Part shown: piece after piece, positions 18,575 to 28,365 of the stretch | How positions within the stretch are numbered: position 1 is the first letter of the stretch | Layout: the number at the start of each line of letters is the position of its first letter | Assembly: GCF_900129725.1 (NCBI RefSeq) | Contig: NZ_FQWQ01000001.1 | Span: forward strand, 3,224,001 to 3,288,000 | Direction of reading: 5' to 3' | DNA length: 64,000 bases | DNA from: Chryseolinea serpens | GTDB taxonomy: Bacteria; Bacteroidota; Bacteroidia; Cytophagales; Cyclobacteriaceae | Translations under genes and position numbers: made by a program | Notes under the pieces: model-generated | What the model saw: only the letters and a program-made list of their open reading frames with translations | Told to the model about the DNA's origin: nothing | The model's database searches: none

Positions 18575-19162
18575 CTAAAAAATAAAGAACAGGGAAAAGA
18601 ATAGTGCGGTTAGGGTATTCAGATGCGTTCGCAGATGCCGCAGGGCCTGGGTGATATAGTTTTCAACGGTGCGCGTCGAGATATTCATTCGCTCCGCAAT
18701 CTGGGAAATGGTGGCATGCTCCATGCGACTCATCCGGAAAGCAGTTTGACATTTGTCTGGCAATTCGGCGATGCGCTCGTGCAGCACCTGATGAAGATCC
18801 TTTACATCCATCATCTCCTCCAGGGAATTGTCGCTGTACTTCTGTATAAACAAGGTGAAGTCGGCAGCATATTTTTTCCGGACATGCTCCGAACGCATGA
18901 AACTAAAAATCTTGTTCTTCGCGATCTTAAATAAGTAAGGATCCAGAAACGTATTAGCATCCATCGCGTTCCGGTTGTTCCAAAGGGCGACAAACACCTC
19001 CTGCAGGATCTCCTCTGCCGTCTCCTTTATTCCAACTTTCTTCAGGATGAAAAGGTACAGGCGATGAGCGATTCGATCATAGATCAACTCGAACGCTTTT
19101 TCGTTTCCTTCTTTTAGTGAAGCGACTAGATCGATCTCACGATGACTGCCCGTTGTTTCCAT
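18575..19162 (-). CDS. ECF RNA polymerase sigma factor (FecI-like)
   Basis: 195 residues with sigma region 2 (LVASLKEGNEKAFELIYDRI; ETAEEILQEVFVALWNNR; FKIAKNKIFSFMRSEHVRK) and region 4 (ELPDKCQTAFRMSRMEHATI; AERMNISTRTVENYITQAL). The hydrophobic tail LTALFFSLFFIF is unusual for a sigma factor but is seen in some Bacteroidota FecI-like proteins. Such sigmas are held by a FecR anti-sigma and released when a TonB receptor binds its substrate. The FecR gene is divergent rather than downstream. A perfect palindrome, GTTTACGTAAAC, lies 29 bp upstream of the start codon. Confidence 0.93.
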   Translation of the reverse strand: METTGSHREIDLVASLKEGNEKAFELIYDRIAHRLYLFILKKVGIKETAEEILQEVFVALWNNRNAMDANTFLDPYLFKIAKNKIFSFMRSEHVRKKYAADFTLFIQKYSDNSLEEMMDVKDLHQVLHERIAELPDKCQTAFRMSRMEHATISQIAERMNISTRTVENYITQALRHLRTHLNTLTALFFSLFFIF

Positions 19163-19190
19163 AATGTATCGGTAACTAAAATAACAGAAA

Positions 19191-19202
19191 GTTTACGTAA
19201 AC
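19191..19202. promoter_or_regulatory. Perfect 12-bp palindrome upstream of the sigma gene
   Basis: GTTTACGTAAAC lies 29 bp before the sigma ATG, in the position expected for an operator or a promoter-proximal regulator site. No regulator can be assigned from sequence alone. Confidence 0.45.
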
Positions 19203-19339
19203 GAATTATAGACTGTGAATTTTGATTGACGTGTTCACGATGACGCTTTTCGCTTCCATTTTCAACCCAGTGAAACGCGCTGTCTTTTTGCTTGTAACTA
19301 TCTGTATTTCAACACAATAAAAAATATTTTAAAATTGAC

Positions 19340-19367
19340 TGTGTGTTCATCCTGTTCCATACGACTA
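19340..19367 (+). promoter_or_regulatory. Candidate ECF promoter, upstream tandem copy
   Basis: TGTGTGT (19340-19346), 15-nt spacer, then CGACTA (19362-19367). It is preceded by AATTGAC, exactly as in the second copy 321 bp downstream (14-nt identity AATTGACTGTGTGT). No gene starts between the two copies, so it may be a tandem promoter for FecR or drive an untranslated RNA. Confidence 0.5.
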
Positions 19368-19660
19368 TAATTATTTGGCCTTGGCTGAGGCCATGTTAAC
19401 GCCAAATTATTAATTTTTTTTAAGCGCGACGTGTGTCTTGGCGCCACATTTGATGTGCCCCGTTAACGCAAACGATTACTGCCAATGCATTCACCTGCGG
19501 GACCTCAGCACAAACCTGCAATGAAGGCGAAGGGCTTTTCGCTCTGAGGGCATCACGCGTCACTATGGCGACGTGTGGGAATATGCTAACTTTGGCCCTG
19601 ACTGATTTGCATGACGTTGGAGCTTTCACGCAAAATGTGAAAAAAGATATTGCAATTGAC

Positions 19661-19689
19661 TGTGTGTATCCTTCTTGTCGAAGCGATAT
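19661..19689 (+). promoter_or_regulatory. Candidate ECF promoter for fecR-susC-susD
   Basis: TGTGTGT (19661-19667), a 16-nt spacer and CGATAT (19684-19689), about 35 nt before the FecR ATG. It is the best-placed member of the five-site motif family, and its position fits autoregulation of the sigma/anti-sigma switch. Confidence 0.6.
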
Positions 19690-19724
19690 AGCAATGAAGT
19701 CTGATTACTAAATGTCTGTATGTT

Positions 19725-20696
19725 ATGAACGAGTTTGGCTTTGATCGTCTGATCGAGTTGTACAAAAAAGATCAACTCACCCAGGAAGAAAAGAAATTGG
19801 TGGATGACTGGTTCAACAGCGTCGATACTGGAATGGACTCCCTGCTAACGAATGCAGATCATGATCGACTGAAAGACAAACTACTCTATCGCATAAAACC
19901 TTCCGCGGATACCCCTCCCGTTGACCAGGAGGATTCAATGCTGACAAAGGCCGGGCATTGGACATGGCTAAAAATAGCCGCCTCCCTCCTCGTCGTGTCA
20001 CTCGTCGGATTTGGGGCCTGGCGTCTTCAATCAAACTCAAACGATCTGAGAACATACACCAGCAATGGAACCACTACCAAGGTGAGCTTACCCGATGGTA
20101 GCCTGGTTTGGCTGAAGGGCACAAGTTCGCTGGAAGCTCCATCTGCTTTTGCGGGCAACACACGAAACGTGACGTTGCAGGGTGAAGCCTTATTTGAAGT
20201 TGCCAAAGATCCCCGCCATCCCTTTATCATTCAGTGTGGTCACGCAACGACTACCGTGCTAGGCACGAGCTTTAATCTTAAATCCTCTCCCGACCGGGTT
20301 GAGCTCACGGTGTTGACTGGAAAAGTGTCCTTCACATCCGCCAAGGATGCCCAGGGAAAAGTGGTTTTGCCCAATGAGAAGGCGATCTACGATGAAGCGA
20401 CTTCAGTCATCTCGAAGGAAACCCTGGCCGTTGAGGAGAAGAAAGCCACGACCGACGGAACGGAGTATGAGATGATCTTCAACGATATTTCTATGGACGC
20501 GGTCGTCCGCCGGATCGAGGAAAAGTTCGATGTCACCATTTCGTTCGGGAATGAGGACTTGCGAAAGTGCAAGATCCGGGCAAATTTTTCCGATCAATCG
20601 CTCGAGAACACATTGGATATGATCGGCCAGGCCGTGGGTCTTCACTATACGATCAGCGGCAACACCGTGCAATTGACGGGAGAGGGATGTCGATGA
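19725..20696 (+). CDS. FecR-family anti-sigma factor
   Basis: 323 residues. A short cytoplasmic N-terminus (FDRLIELYKKDQLTQEEKKL) would bind the sigma factor. It is followed by one membrane segment (about residues 84-103, LKIAASLLVVSLVGFGAW). The periplasmic FecR beta-domain comes next (TKVSLPDGSLVWLKGTSSLE; VTLQGEALFEVAKDPRHPFI; TTVLGTSFNLKS), with a C-terminal DUF4974/secretin-like domain (MDAVVRRIEEKFDVTISFGN). It is the expected partner of the divergent ECF sigma at 18575 and of the STN-bearing SusC immediately downstream, which together form a trans-envelope signalling relay. Confidence 0.94.
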   Translation: MNEFGFDRLIELYKKDQLTQEEKKLVDDWFNSVDTGMDSLLTNADHDRLKDKLLYRIKPSADTPPVDQEDSMLTKAGHWTWLKIAASLLVVSLVGFGAWRLQSNSNDLRTYTSNGTTTKVSLPDGSLVWLKGTSSLEAPSAFAGNTRNVTLQGEALFEVAKDPRHPFIIQCGHATTTVLGTSFNLKSSPDRVELTVLTGKVSFTSAKDAQGKVVLPNEKAIYDEATSVISKETLAVEEKKATTDGTEYEMIFNDISMDAVVRRIEEKFDVTISFGNEDLRKCKIRANFSDQSLENTLDMIGQAVGLHYTISGNTVQLTGEGCR

Positions 20697-20884
20697 AAAC
20701 ATTTGTTTGAAAGACGCAAACGTTATCGATTTCATGTTGCGTGAGGAACGCTCTGATCACCCGAAACCGACGCTTGTTATTGGCCATTTTTTGTTTACTG
20801 CAAACGTTTTATGTTTCGCCCCAAAGGGCGTAATTTAGGCTCCAAACTAGGAATGCGTATCCGGCCTGAAGCACGGCACGCGAG

Positions 20885-23800
20885 ATGAACCTGAACTGGA
20901 GCCGTATGAAGGCATTGATCAAGGCATGTGTTCTGCACACCCTACCGCTATTTTGCTGTATTACGCTCCTGTCCCACCATTCTGCCAAGGCACAAGGTGT
21001 CCTTGAAAGACAAGTTTCCTTCAACCTGCAACACATCACCTTAAAAAAAGCGCTGGAGACGCTGGAGGTGGCAACGAGGGTGAAGTTTGTCTACAGCGTA
21101 AATCAAATCGACGTCACCAAGGTCGTATCGACCGAAACCGACGGGAAAACGCTTGCCGAAATCCTCGATCAACTTCTCCTTCCCCTAAACATCGAATACA
21201 AGATCCAGGACGACAATGAATACATTGTCCTGTCAAGATCGGCCGGCCGTTCCGGGGATGAAACATCACCCGAAAATATAATACCGCTCATCACGATTTC
21301 AGGCCGCGTGACCGACACCAAAGGCATCGGCTTAGCCGGTGTGAATGTCGTCGTTAAAAATACCACGACCGGAACATCCACCGACATCCGGGGCAATTTC
21401 AATTTGCAAAGTGTCCCGGCAAACTCGATCCTCGTTGTCTCATTCATCGGATATGCAACCTATGAAGCGGAGGTTGACGGTCAGACATCCATGGTGATCG
21501 TTTTGGAAGAAGAACTCACCTCGCTGGCGGAAGTGGTGATCACGGCCATGGGCATACCCCGCCCGGAGAAATCGCTGACCTATGGAACACAACAGATCGA
21601 TGCCGAAGAACTGACGCATGCGAAGACCGACAACATGATGAACACATTGAACGGCAAAGTGCCGGGCATGACCGTGTTCCCCAGCGCCTCCGGCCTCGGG
21701 GGATCGGCTAAAGTAATCCTGAGGGGGAATCGGTCCTTCTCTCAATCCAATCAGCCGCTGTATGTGCTGGATGGGCTGCCGATGTTGAACAGTTCAAACT
21801 CTAACGGCCAGCCCAACACGCCGTTCGGAGGCCAGGTCGACGGAGGCGATGGCATTTCAAACCTCAATCCGGACGATGTAGAATCCATTACCGTACTGAA
21901 AGGTGCGTCGGCCGCGGCGCTCTATGGAAGTCAGGCCGCTAACGGCGCCATCATCATCACCACCAAAAAGGCGAGAGAGGGGATCACCGAATTGAATTAC
22001 AATTCCAATGTTTACGTGAGTGACATTGCTTACCGGCCGCAATTCCAAACGGGCTATGGCCGAACAGGGAGCAACGCCCGGGACAGTTGGGGTGCGCCCA
22101 TGGCCTCGCCGGCGGATGACAAATTGAAAACGTTTTTTCATGAAGGCGTCAACTTCATAAATTCTGTGAACCTCGCCAGCGGTTCAGAAAAAAACAAGAT
22201 CTATTGTTCGTTTGCCAACACCAATGCTCAGGGACCGGTGCCCCATAATACGCTGGCGAGGAACAATTTTAGCTTGCAACAATCTCAAAAGTTGTTCGAC
22301 CGGAGATTGGTTGTCGATGCCGGCCTCCACTACATCACCCAAAAAGTTGAAAACACTCCCGCACTGGGATTGTACTTTAACCCGTTAACCGGCTTGTATT
22401 TATTTCCCAGCGAGATGAATATTTCGCCATACAAGGCGCAATATGAATTTGCGGACCGTGTTGGCTATGAACGACAGAACTGGTTTACCAATGAGGACAT
22501 CCAACAAAATCCGTGGTGGATCATCAACCGGAATCCAAATTACTCTCACCGTCGGAGGCTTCTCCTTTCCGGGCGCGTGGCGTTTGATGTGAATCGATGG
22601 ATCAACATTCAAGTGCGTGGCAACCTGGACCAGATCACGGACCGCTATCAACAGAATCTTTTTTCCGGAACGCAGGCCACCTTGGCCCGTCCCAACGGAC
22701 AGTTCATCGACAACACGCAGACGCAAGAACAAAAGTATGCCGACGCCTTACTGGCGTTTAAAATTCCAATGCCTACCTCGTTCGGGATCAACGGCACAGT
22801 GGGCACAAGCATCACCGACAGTCGCCTCGACGGAACTGCTGTTGGGCCCGGTCTGGGGCTCATCATGCCCGACGTGTTTAAGGCTCAAAATATTGTTGCC
22901 AGCAGTATGGTAAATCCCGTGTATAATTATCCCGATAACCATACGCAATTGCAGTCCATCTTTGGAACGGTCAATGCCGCTTACTCAGATTGGCTTCATC
23001 TCAATTTAACAGGGCGCAACGATTGGTCTTCGAACTTATCCTTTACGCCCAACCTCTCCTATTTTTATCCCTCGATGGGTGTTTCGGTTCTGCTGAAAGA
23101 TGCCTTAGATCTCCCCACCCGTATTTCCTATTTTAAGGTGAGGGCGAACTATGCAGAAGTAGGCAATACAGTTCCTCAATACGTAACCAACCCGGTGAAC
23201 TCCTTTGATAACACAGGCTCGGTGACGCTGAGCACAGCAGCGCCATTTGAAACCTTGAAGCCGGAGCGCACCAAAACCTATGAACTGGGAACGGATCTCC
23301 GCTTGTTTGAGAACCGGCTGGCGCTGACGTTCAACTATTATCGATCCAACACCTTCAACCAATTTATCAAAGTGGTGCCTTCGGTGGCCACGGCCTACAG
23401 TGCGGGCTATGTGAATGGTGGAAACGTGCAGAACACCGGGATCGAGCTTTCTATGGAGTACATACTGCGGATGGGTTGGGGATTCCGCTGGGAGACCTCC
23501 ATAAACGTGGCGCACAACGTCAACCGGATCATTGACGTGGATTCAAAAAATGGCATTGATAAATACTTACTGACAACGAACGACAATACAAGCTACCAAT
23601 CGGTCCTGGCCAAAGGAGGTTCGTATGGTGATATCTATGGCATCACCGTTATGCGCGACGCCGCGCAGCGCATGGTCCTTAACGACGATGGAACGCCGCG
23701 CATCAATACGAACTTCAGCTACCTGGGAAACCCCAATCCGCACTGGATCACGGGTTGGAACAATTCCATTACCTATAGGAATTTTACTTTGAATTTTTTG

Positions 23801-24250
23801 ATCGATGCCAAAATTGGTGGCAAGGTCTTCTCCATGACACAAGCCATCATGGATCAATATGGAATATCGAAAGCGACGGGTGATGCACGCGACAAAGGTT
23901 ATGTGCCGGTCAATGGTGTGAATGAAAAAGGCGAGGCCATTTCCAAAGTGGATCCTCAGAAATGGTATACCAGCATCGGCGGCCGGCAAGGTGTTTCCGA
24001 ACTTTACATCTACAGTGCGACGGTGGCCCGCGTCCGCGAAGTTTCGCTGGGCTATTCCATTCCCCTACGGAAATACGGCATATCGAAATTGCGCGTGTCC
24101 CTCACCGGGCGCAATCTGCTTTACTTATATCGGGAAGCCCCCTACGATCCCGAGCTGCTGATGTCGACGGGAAATGGTTTATCCGGCATTGACATCTTCA
24201 ACCAGCCCGCCATTCGAAATATTGGGTTTGCTTTGAATGTTACGATTTAA
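20885..24250 (+). CDS. SusC/RagA-family TonB-linked receptor with STN signalling domain
   Basis: 1121 residues. The signal segment is followed by an STN domain (VSFNLQHITLKKALETLEVA; VSTETDGKTLAEILDQLLLP; residues about 40-115) that contacts FecR. Then come a CarboxypepD_reg-like domain (ISGRVTDTKGIGLAGVNVVV), a plug (DNMMNTLNGKVPGMTVFPSA; LYVLDGLPMLN; LNPDDVESITVLKGASAAAL) and the barrel. STN plus the neighbouring FecR and sigma genes make this a substrate-sensing transducer as well as an importer. A 188-bp leader with a CGCCC/GGGCG hairpin (20817-20830) separates it from FecR. The SusD gene starts 10 bp after its stop. Confidence 0.95.
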   Translation: MNLNWSRMKALIKACVLHTLPLFCCITLLSHHSAKAQGVLERQVSFNLQHITLKKALETLEVATRVKFVYSVNQIDVTKVVSTETDGKTLAEILDQLLLPLNIEYKIQDDNEYIVLSRSAGRSGDETSPENIIPLITISGRVTDTKGIGLAGVNVVVKNTTTGTSTDIRGNFNLQSVPANSILVVSFIGYATYEAEVDGQTSMVIVLEEELTSLAEVVITAMGIPRPEKSLTYGTQQIDAEELTHAKTDNMMNTLNGKVPGMTVFPSASGLGGSAKVILRGNRSFSQSNQPLYVLDGLPMLNSSNSNGQPNTPFGGQVDGGDGISNLNPDDVESITVLKGASAAALYGSQAANGAIIITTKKAREGITELNYNSNVYVSDIAYRPQFQTGYGRTGSNARDSWGAPMASPADDKLKTFFHEGVNFINSVNLASGSEKNKIYCSFANTNAQGPVPHNTLARNNFSLQQSQKLFDRRLVVDAGLHYITQKVENTPALGLYFNPLTGLYLFPSEMNISPYKAQYEFADRVGYERQNWFTNEDIQQNPWWIINRNPNYSHRRRLLLSGRVAFDVNRWINIQVRGNLDQITDRYQQNLFSGTQATLARPNGQFIDNTQTQEQKYADALLAFKIPMPTSFGINGTVGTSITDSRLDGTAVGPGLGLIMPDVFKAQNIVASSMVNPVYNYPDNHTQLQSIFGTVNAAYSDWLHLNLTGRNDWSSNLSFTPNLSYFYPSMGVSVLLKDALDLPTRISYFKVRANYAEVGNTVPQYVTNPVNSFDNTGSVTLSTAAPFETLKPERTKTYELGTDLRLFENRLALTFNYYRSNTFNQFIKVVPSVATAYSAGYVNGGNVQNTGIELSMEYILRMGWGFRWETSINVAHNVNRIIDVDSKNGIDKYLLTTNDNTSYQSVLAKGGSYGDIYGITVMRDAAQRMVLNDDGTPRINTNFSYLGNPNPHWITGWNNSITYRNFTLNFLIDAKIGGKVFSMTQAIMDQYGISKATGDARDKGYVPVNGVNEKGEAISKVDPQKWYTSIGGRQGVSELYIYSATVARVREVSLGYSIPLRKYGISKLRVSLTGRNLLYLYREAPYDPELLMSTGNGLSGIDIFNQPAIRNIGFALNVTI

Positions 24251-24260
24251 AACGGCGCCT

Positions 24261-25850
24261 ATGACCTGGTCAGAATCCGTAAAACGAACTATCCGAATGA
24301 CGACCTCACTCCTCGTCTTTTGCGCGGTCTGTCTTGTTTTGCTTCGTTGCGTCGGCAATTTTGAAGAATATAACACGGACCCTACCGGAATCTCAGATGC
24401 CCAGGTAGATCCCATCACCGTCTTTAAACCCCTGCAGCGGAAAATTTTTGATAAGTATCAGACCGCTCAAAACCTGAGCACGGATGCTTACTCCGGCTAC
24501 ATGATGTCGCCCACTCCGTTTATGGCCGACTACAACCTGAACTACTTCCTGGTCGACAGTTGGAATCGCGACGGGTTTGATGCGATGTACATCAGCATCA
24601 TGTCGCCCATTCTTAAACTTGCCAAGCTTGGAACGCGCCAGAAATCTCCAGACCTCTGGGCGATCGCGTTGATCATCAAAGTGGAAGCCATGCACCGGGT
24701 CACGGATAAGTTTGGTCCCATTCCGTATAGTAAAGTTGGCACATCGACCACCTACACGCCTTATGACACCGAAGAAAGCGTGTACGGACAATTCTTCCAG
24801 GAGTTGGATACGGCCGTTACTAACCTGAAAACCTTTGTAGCACAACATCCGGGTGAAGCGCCCTTCCGGGACTTCGATTTGATCTTTGGCGGCGACTATC
24901 ACAAATGGATAAAATTTGCAAACTCCTTGCGCCTGCGCCTGGCCATGCACATTGTGAAGGCCGCTCCCCAATTGGCGAGGATCCAAGGAGAGAAAGCCCT
25001 TAACGACGACCTGGGACTCATGGCCGACCCTGATGATGATGCGGCCATTAACTCAACCAACGGCACGAGTGACCTCTTCATGATCACACACGACTGGGAT
25101 GACAACAGACTTAATGCGTGCGTTTTGTCGTACCTCGTTGGATTCCATGATCCGCGGTTGACGGTCTATGCAACCCCGGCAACAGATCCTTTGTTTCCGG
25201 GGCAGTACGTTGGCATCCGCATTGGATCTGCCATCTCTTCAAAGGATGCCTATAAAACCTATGCCAGCCTCAATACGGAAAAAACATTTCTCGTCTTCAC
25301 GCCACAACCGGTCATGTGCGCAGCCGAGAGCTGGTTTTTAAAAGCGGAGGCTTCGTTGCGCGAATGGCAAGGCGCCGGCGATGCACAGGCCAACTATGAA
25401 ATGGGAGTGCAAATGTCCATGAAACAATGGGGTGTGGAGATTGGAAATTATCTCCAGGACAATGTCAGCACGCAAGCTGCCTACGTCGACCCGAAAAATG
25501 CCAGCAACAATTCTCCGGCCGTTTCCACGGTGACCATTAAATGGGATGACAATCTTTCCAAAGAAGAAAAGCTGGACAAGATCATGACCCAAAAATGGTT
25601 GGCCACGTTCCCCGAAGGACAGGAAGCATGGACAGGGTTCAGGCGCACAGGCTATCCGAAGTTGTTCCCGGTGGTCATCAATAAAAGCGGCGGCAAAATT
25701 GATACGGACGTGCAAATCCGGCGACTGAGCTATCCCCAAAGTGAATACAGCACAAACAAGCGAGGTATTGAAGGCGCCCTGCAACACCTTGGCGGGCCGG
25801 ATGATGGAGGAACCCGTCTTTGGTGGGATGTTGAGGGTGGAAATTTTTAA
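24261..25850 (+). CDS. SusD/RagB-like outer-membrane lipoprotein
   Basis: About 529 residues from ATG 24261. The signal peptide is MTTSLLVFCAVCLVLLRC, where the last Cys fits a lipobox. An earlier in-frame start at 24237 would overlap the SusC stop. Typical SusD features are FEEYNTDPTGISDAQVDPIT, KVEAMHRVTDKFGPIPYSKV, WIKFANSLRLRLAMHIVKA and the C-terminal EAWTGFRRTGYPKLFPVV. It is the partner lid of the STN-type SusC and lies between that gene and a GH92 mannosidase, so the pair probably imports mannose-containing glycans (inference). Confidence 0.93.
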   Translation: MTWSESVKRTIRMTTSLLVFCAVCLVLLRCVGNFEEYNTDPTGISDAQVDPITVFKPLQRKIFDKYQTAQNLSTDAYSGYMMSPTPFMADYNLNYFLVDSWNRDGFDAMYISIMSPILKLAKLGTRQKSPDLWAIALIIKVEAMHRVTDKFGPIPYSKVGTSTTYTPYDTEESVYGQFFQELDTAVTNLKTFVAQHPGEAPFRDFDLIFGGDYHKWIKFANSLRLRLAMHIVKAAPQLARIQGEKALNDDLGLMADPDDDAAINSTNGTSDLFMITHDWDDNRLNACVLSYLVGFHDPRLTVYATPATDPLFPGQYVGIRIGSAISSKDAYKTYASLNTEKTFLVFTPQPVMCAAESWFLKAEASLREWQGAGDAQANYEMGVQMSMKQWGVEIGNYLQDNVSTQAAYVDPKNASNNSPAVSTVTIKWDDNLSKEEKLDKIMTQKWLATFPEGQEAWTGFRRTGYPKLFPVVINKSGGKIDTDVQIRRLSYPQSEYSTNKRGIEGALQHLGGPDDGGTRLWWDVEGGNF

Positions 25851-25871
25851 CGAACGCGCATAAAATTCAAT

Positions 25872-25899
25872 TGTGTGTTTGCGCCTCGAAAAGCGATTT
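25872..25899 (+). promoter_or_regulatory. Candidate ECF promoter for GH92
   Basis: TGTGTGT (25872-25878), 15-nt spacer, CGATTT (25894-25899). It lies 22 bp after the SusD stop and about 75 nt before the preferred GH92 ATG at 25973. Its presence argues against translation starting from the more upstream TTG at 25871, which would lie inside the promoter. Confidence 0.55.
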
Positions 25900-25972
25900 C
25901 ACTACCGACAGGTCTGCGACAAAAAGACTAAGTCGAAAACAACGAGTCAACCTCAAACGGATAAACTTTGCC

Positions 25973-28279
25973 ATGCGTAAACCATATGCCCATCGGGCAA
26001 CAAAGACGCGCGCCCATGGCGCGTTCATGCTCCTGATTATTTCTTGCTTCATCATCACTCAATGTCATCGCGAAAAAGAAACGGCATCGAACGCCGATGA
26101 CACCACGAACTACACACAATTCGTTGACCCATACATGGGAAGCGGTGGCCATGGACATGTTTTTGTCGGCGCGAATGTTCCGTTTGGTGCTGTTCAACTG
26201 GGGCCCGTGAACTTTGCTCGCGGTTGGGACTGGTGTTCGGGATATCATTATTCCGATTCCATCGTTGTGGGCTTTTCGCATACCCACCTGAGCGGAACAG
26301 GCATCGGCGACCTCGGCGACATTCTCTTGATGCCCGCCATGGGCGAAGTGAAGTATACCAAAGGGACGCCCGAGGCCCCCGAGAGTGGCTATGCCTCAAA
26401 GTATACCCACACCAACGAAAGTGTGAAGCCAGGCTATTACACGGTCAAGCTAAGTCGTTATAATATTAATGTAGAATTGACCGCTTCGGAACGCGTTGGG
26501 CTTCATCGCTACACCTTTCCCGGCAAGGATGGGCATGTCGTTATTGATTTAAGCGAAGGAATCGGATGGGACTCGCCCGTCGAAACACATGTTGAACAGG
26601 TCAATGATTCCACACTCGCGGGCTACCGGTATTCGAAAGGATGGGCTGCCGACCAGCGGATCTTTTTTACGGCCATCTTTTCAACACCCATCAACCAAGT
26701 CATTCTCGCCAAAGGCTACACTGTTGTGAACGGAAAAACCGCGACGGGCAAAAGAGTGAAGGCAGTTGTTAAACTGAACACGGAGAAGCCCGTTCTTGTG
26801 AAGATTGGAATTTCTCCCGTAAGCGCGCAAAATGCTGCTTTGAATATCCACCAGGAAATTCCACATTGGAACTTTGACGCCATCGTAGAAAACGCCGATC
26901 GCTTGTGGAACCATGCTCTAGGCGCCATCCAAGTTCAGACCAAGACTAAATCGCAACAACGGATTTTCTACACCGCGTTGTATCATACGATGATCGCCCC
27001 TTCCATTTTTAACGACGTGAATGGCGACTACCGGGGAAGCGACAAGCAGGTTCACCATGACACGAGCTTTACGAACCTCACCACCTTCTCGCTGTGGGAC
27101 ACGTATCGGGCGACACATCAACTGCATACCATCATCAATGCCGATCGCGTGGGCGATATGGTCAACTCCCTGTTGAAAATTCATGAGCAACAGGGAAAGC
27201 TCCCCATTTGGCACCTTTGGGGAAACGAAACCAACACGATGCCCGGCAATAGCAGTTTTCCGGTGATCGCTGATGCGATATTGAAAGGGATTGCTAACGT
27301 CGATGAAAAAAAAGCACTGGATGCTATGGTGGCCTCCACGTTAGTAAAGGAGCGAGGGCTGCCCTTCGTGAACCAGCTTGGCTACATTCCCGCCGATAGC
27401 ATCGTAGAAAGCGTTGCCCTTGGTTTGGAATATTCCATCGACGACTGGTGCGCCGCACAAGTTGCCAAGAAACTTGGCCAGGAAAAAGAATATCTATATT
27501 TCCTCAAACGCGCCAGCAACTATAAACAATACTTCGACCCCAAAACCCGCTTCATGCGCGGCAAGCTGGCCAACGGCGCGTGGCGCACGCCCTTCAGCCC
27601 GGTGATGGCAAAACACATGAAGGATGACTTTTGCGAAGGGAATGCCTGGCAATACACCTGGCTGGTACCGCACGACGTTGAAGGACTCATGCAACTGCTG
27701 GGAGGAGAGAAGGCCTTTGTAGAAAAACTCGATTCCCTGTTTGTTGTGAACGAGAGCATGGGCAAAGAAGCGTCGGCCGACATCACGGGGTTGATCGGGC
27801 AATATGCCATTGGCAATGAGCCCAGTCATCACATTGCTTACCTCTACGGCTACACCGGTTCTCCCTGGAAAACTGCGAAAACCGTGCGCAACGTCCTGGA
27901 TCAATTTTATCACGATGCCCCCGACGGAATTCCGGGCAATGAAGACGTTGGCCAAATGTCGGCGTGGTATATTTTTTCTTCATTAGGTTTTTATCCGGTA
28001 AATCCGGCGAATGGCATGTATGTCTTCGGAAGCCCGGCGATCGAACGTGCCCGGATCAGAGTTTCTGAAAACACCTATTTCGACATCGAGGTCGAGAACA
28101 ACGCCCCTGAAAATATTTACATCCAACGCATGGTGCTCAATGGAACTCCATATACCAAAGCCTACCTGACACATTCAGAGATTGTCAAAGGTGGTCGCCT
28201 GGAGATCCAAATGGGACCTTCGCCAAGCAAAGAATGGGGCACGAACAAGGATGATCATGCCCGGTCGACGCAGCTGTAA
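25973..28279 (+). CDS. GH92 family alpha-mannosidase (lipoprotein)
   Basis: About 768 residues. The N-terminus MRKPYAHRATKTRAHGAF is followed by the hydrophobic segment MLLIISCFIITQC with a lipobox Cys. GH92 hallmarks are present: FVDPYMGSGGHGHVFVGANV, PFGAVQLGPVN, GFSHTHLSGTGIGDLGDILL, GNEPSHHIAYLYGYTG and PGNEDVGQMSAWYIFSSLG, where Glu and Asp residues and a Ca-binding site are located in known structures. GH92 enzymes are Ca-dependent exo-alpha-mannosidases acting on N-glycans and yeast mannan. The enzyme is surface or periplasmic. It lies downstream of SusC/SusD and has its own ECF-like promoter. Confidence 0.95.
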   Translation: MRKPYAHRATKTRAHGAFMLLIISCFIITQCHREKETASNADDTTNYTQFVDPYMGSGGHGHVFVGANVPFGAVQLGPVNFARGWDWCSGYHYSDSIVVGFSHTHLSGTGIGDLGDILLMPAMGEVKYTKGTPEAPESGYASKYTHTNESVKPGYYTVKLSRYNINVELTASERVGLHRYTFPGKDGHVVIDLSEGIGWDSPVETHVEQVNDSTLAGYRYSKGWAADQRIFFTAIFSTPINQVILAKGYTVVNGKTATGKRVKAVVKLNTEKPVLVKIGISPVSAQNAALNIHQEIPHWNFDAIVENADRLWNHALGAIQVQTKTKSQQRIFYTALYHTMIAPSIFNDVNGDYRGSDKQVHHDTSFTNLTTFSLWDTYRATHQLHTIINADRVGDMVNSLLKIHEQQGKLPIWHLWGNETNTMPGNSSFPVIADAILKGIANVDEKKALDAMVASTLVKERGLPFVNQLGYIPADSIVESVALGLEYSIDDWCAAQVAKKLGQEKEYLYFLKRASNYKQYFDPKTRFMRGKLANGAWRTPFSPVMAKHMKDDFCEGNAWQYTWLVPHDVEGLMQLLGGEKAFVEKLDSLFVVNESMGKEASADITGLIGQYAIGNEPSHHIAYLYGYTGSPWKTAKTVRNVLDQFYHDAPDGIPGNEDVGQMSAWYIFSSLGFYPVNPANGMYVFGSPAIERARIRVSENTYFDIEVENNAPENIYIQRMVLNGTPYTKAYLTHSEIVKGGRLEIQMGPSPSKEWGTNKDDHARSTQL

Positions 28280-28365
28280 CACCATGTCTTAGCGTCCAAT
28301 CGTAGAATTCAAAACGGCTGATCTTCAGCGTCCTTGAAAAAAGTGAAATAAAAATTCATTCTTAT

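Larger units (their letters stand above)
19163..19724. other. Sigma/anti-sigma divergent intergenic region
   Basis: This 562-bp AT-rich gap holds the sigma-side palindrome, two copies of the ECF promoter-like motif pointing right, and a GGCCT/AGGCC hairpin near 19378-19393. Short open frames here have no protein-like composition. A non-coding transcript from the first promoter copy is possible but not shown. Confidence 0.5.
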
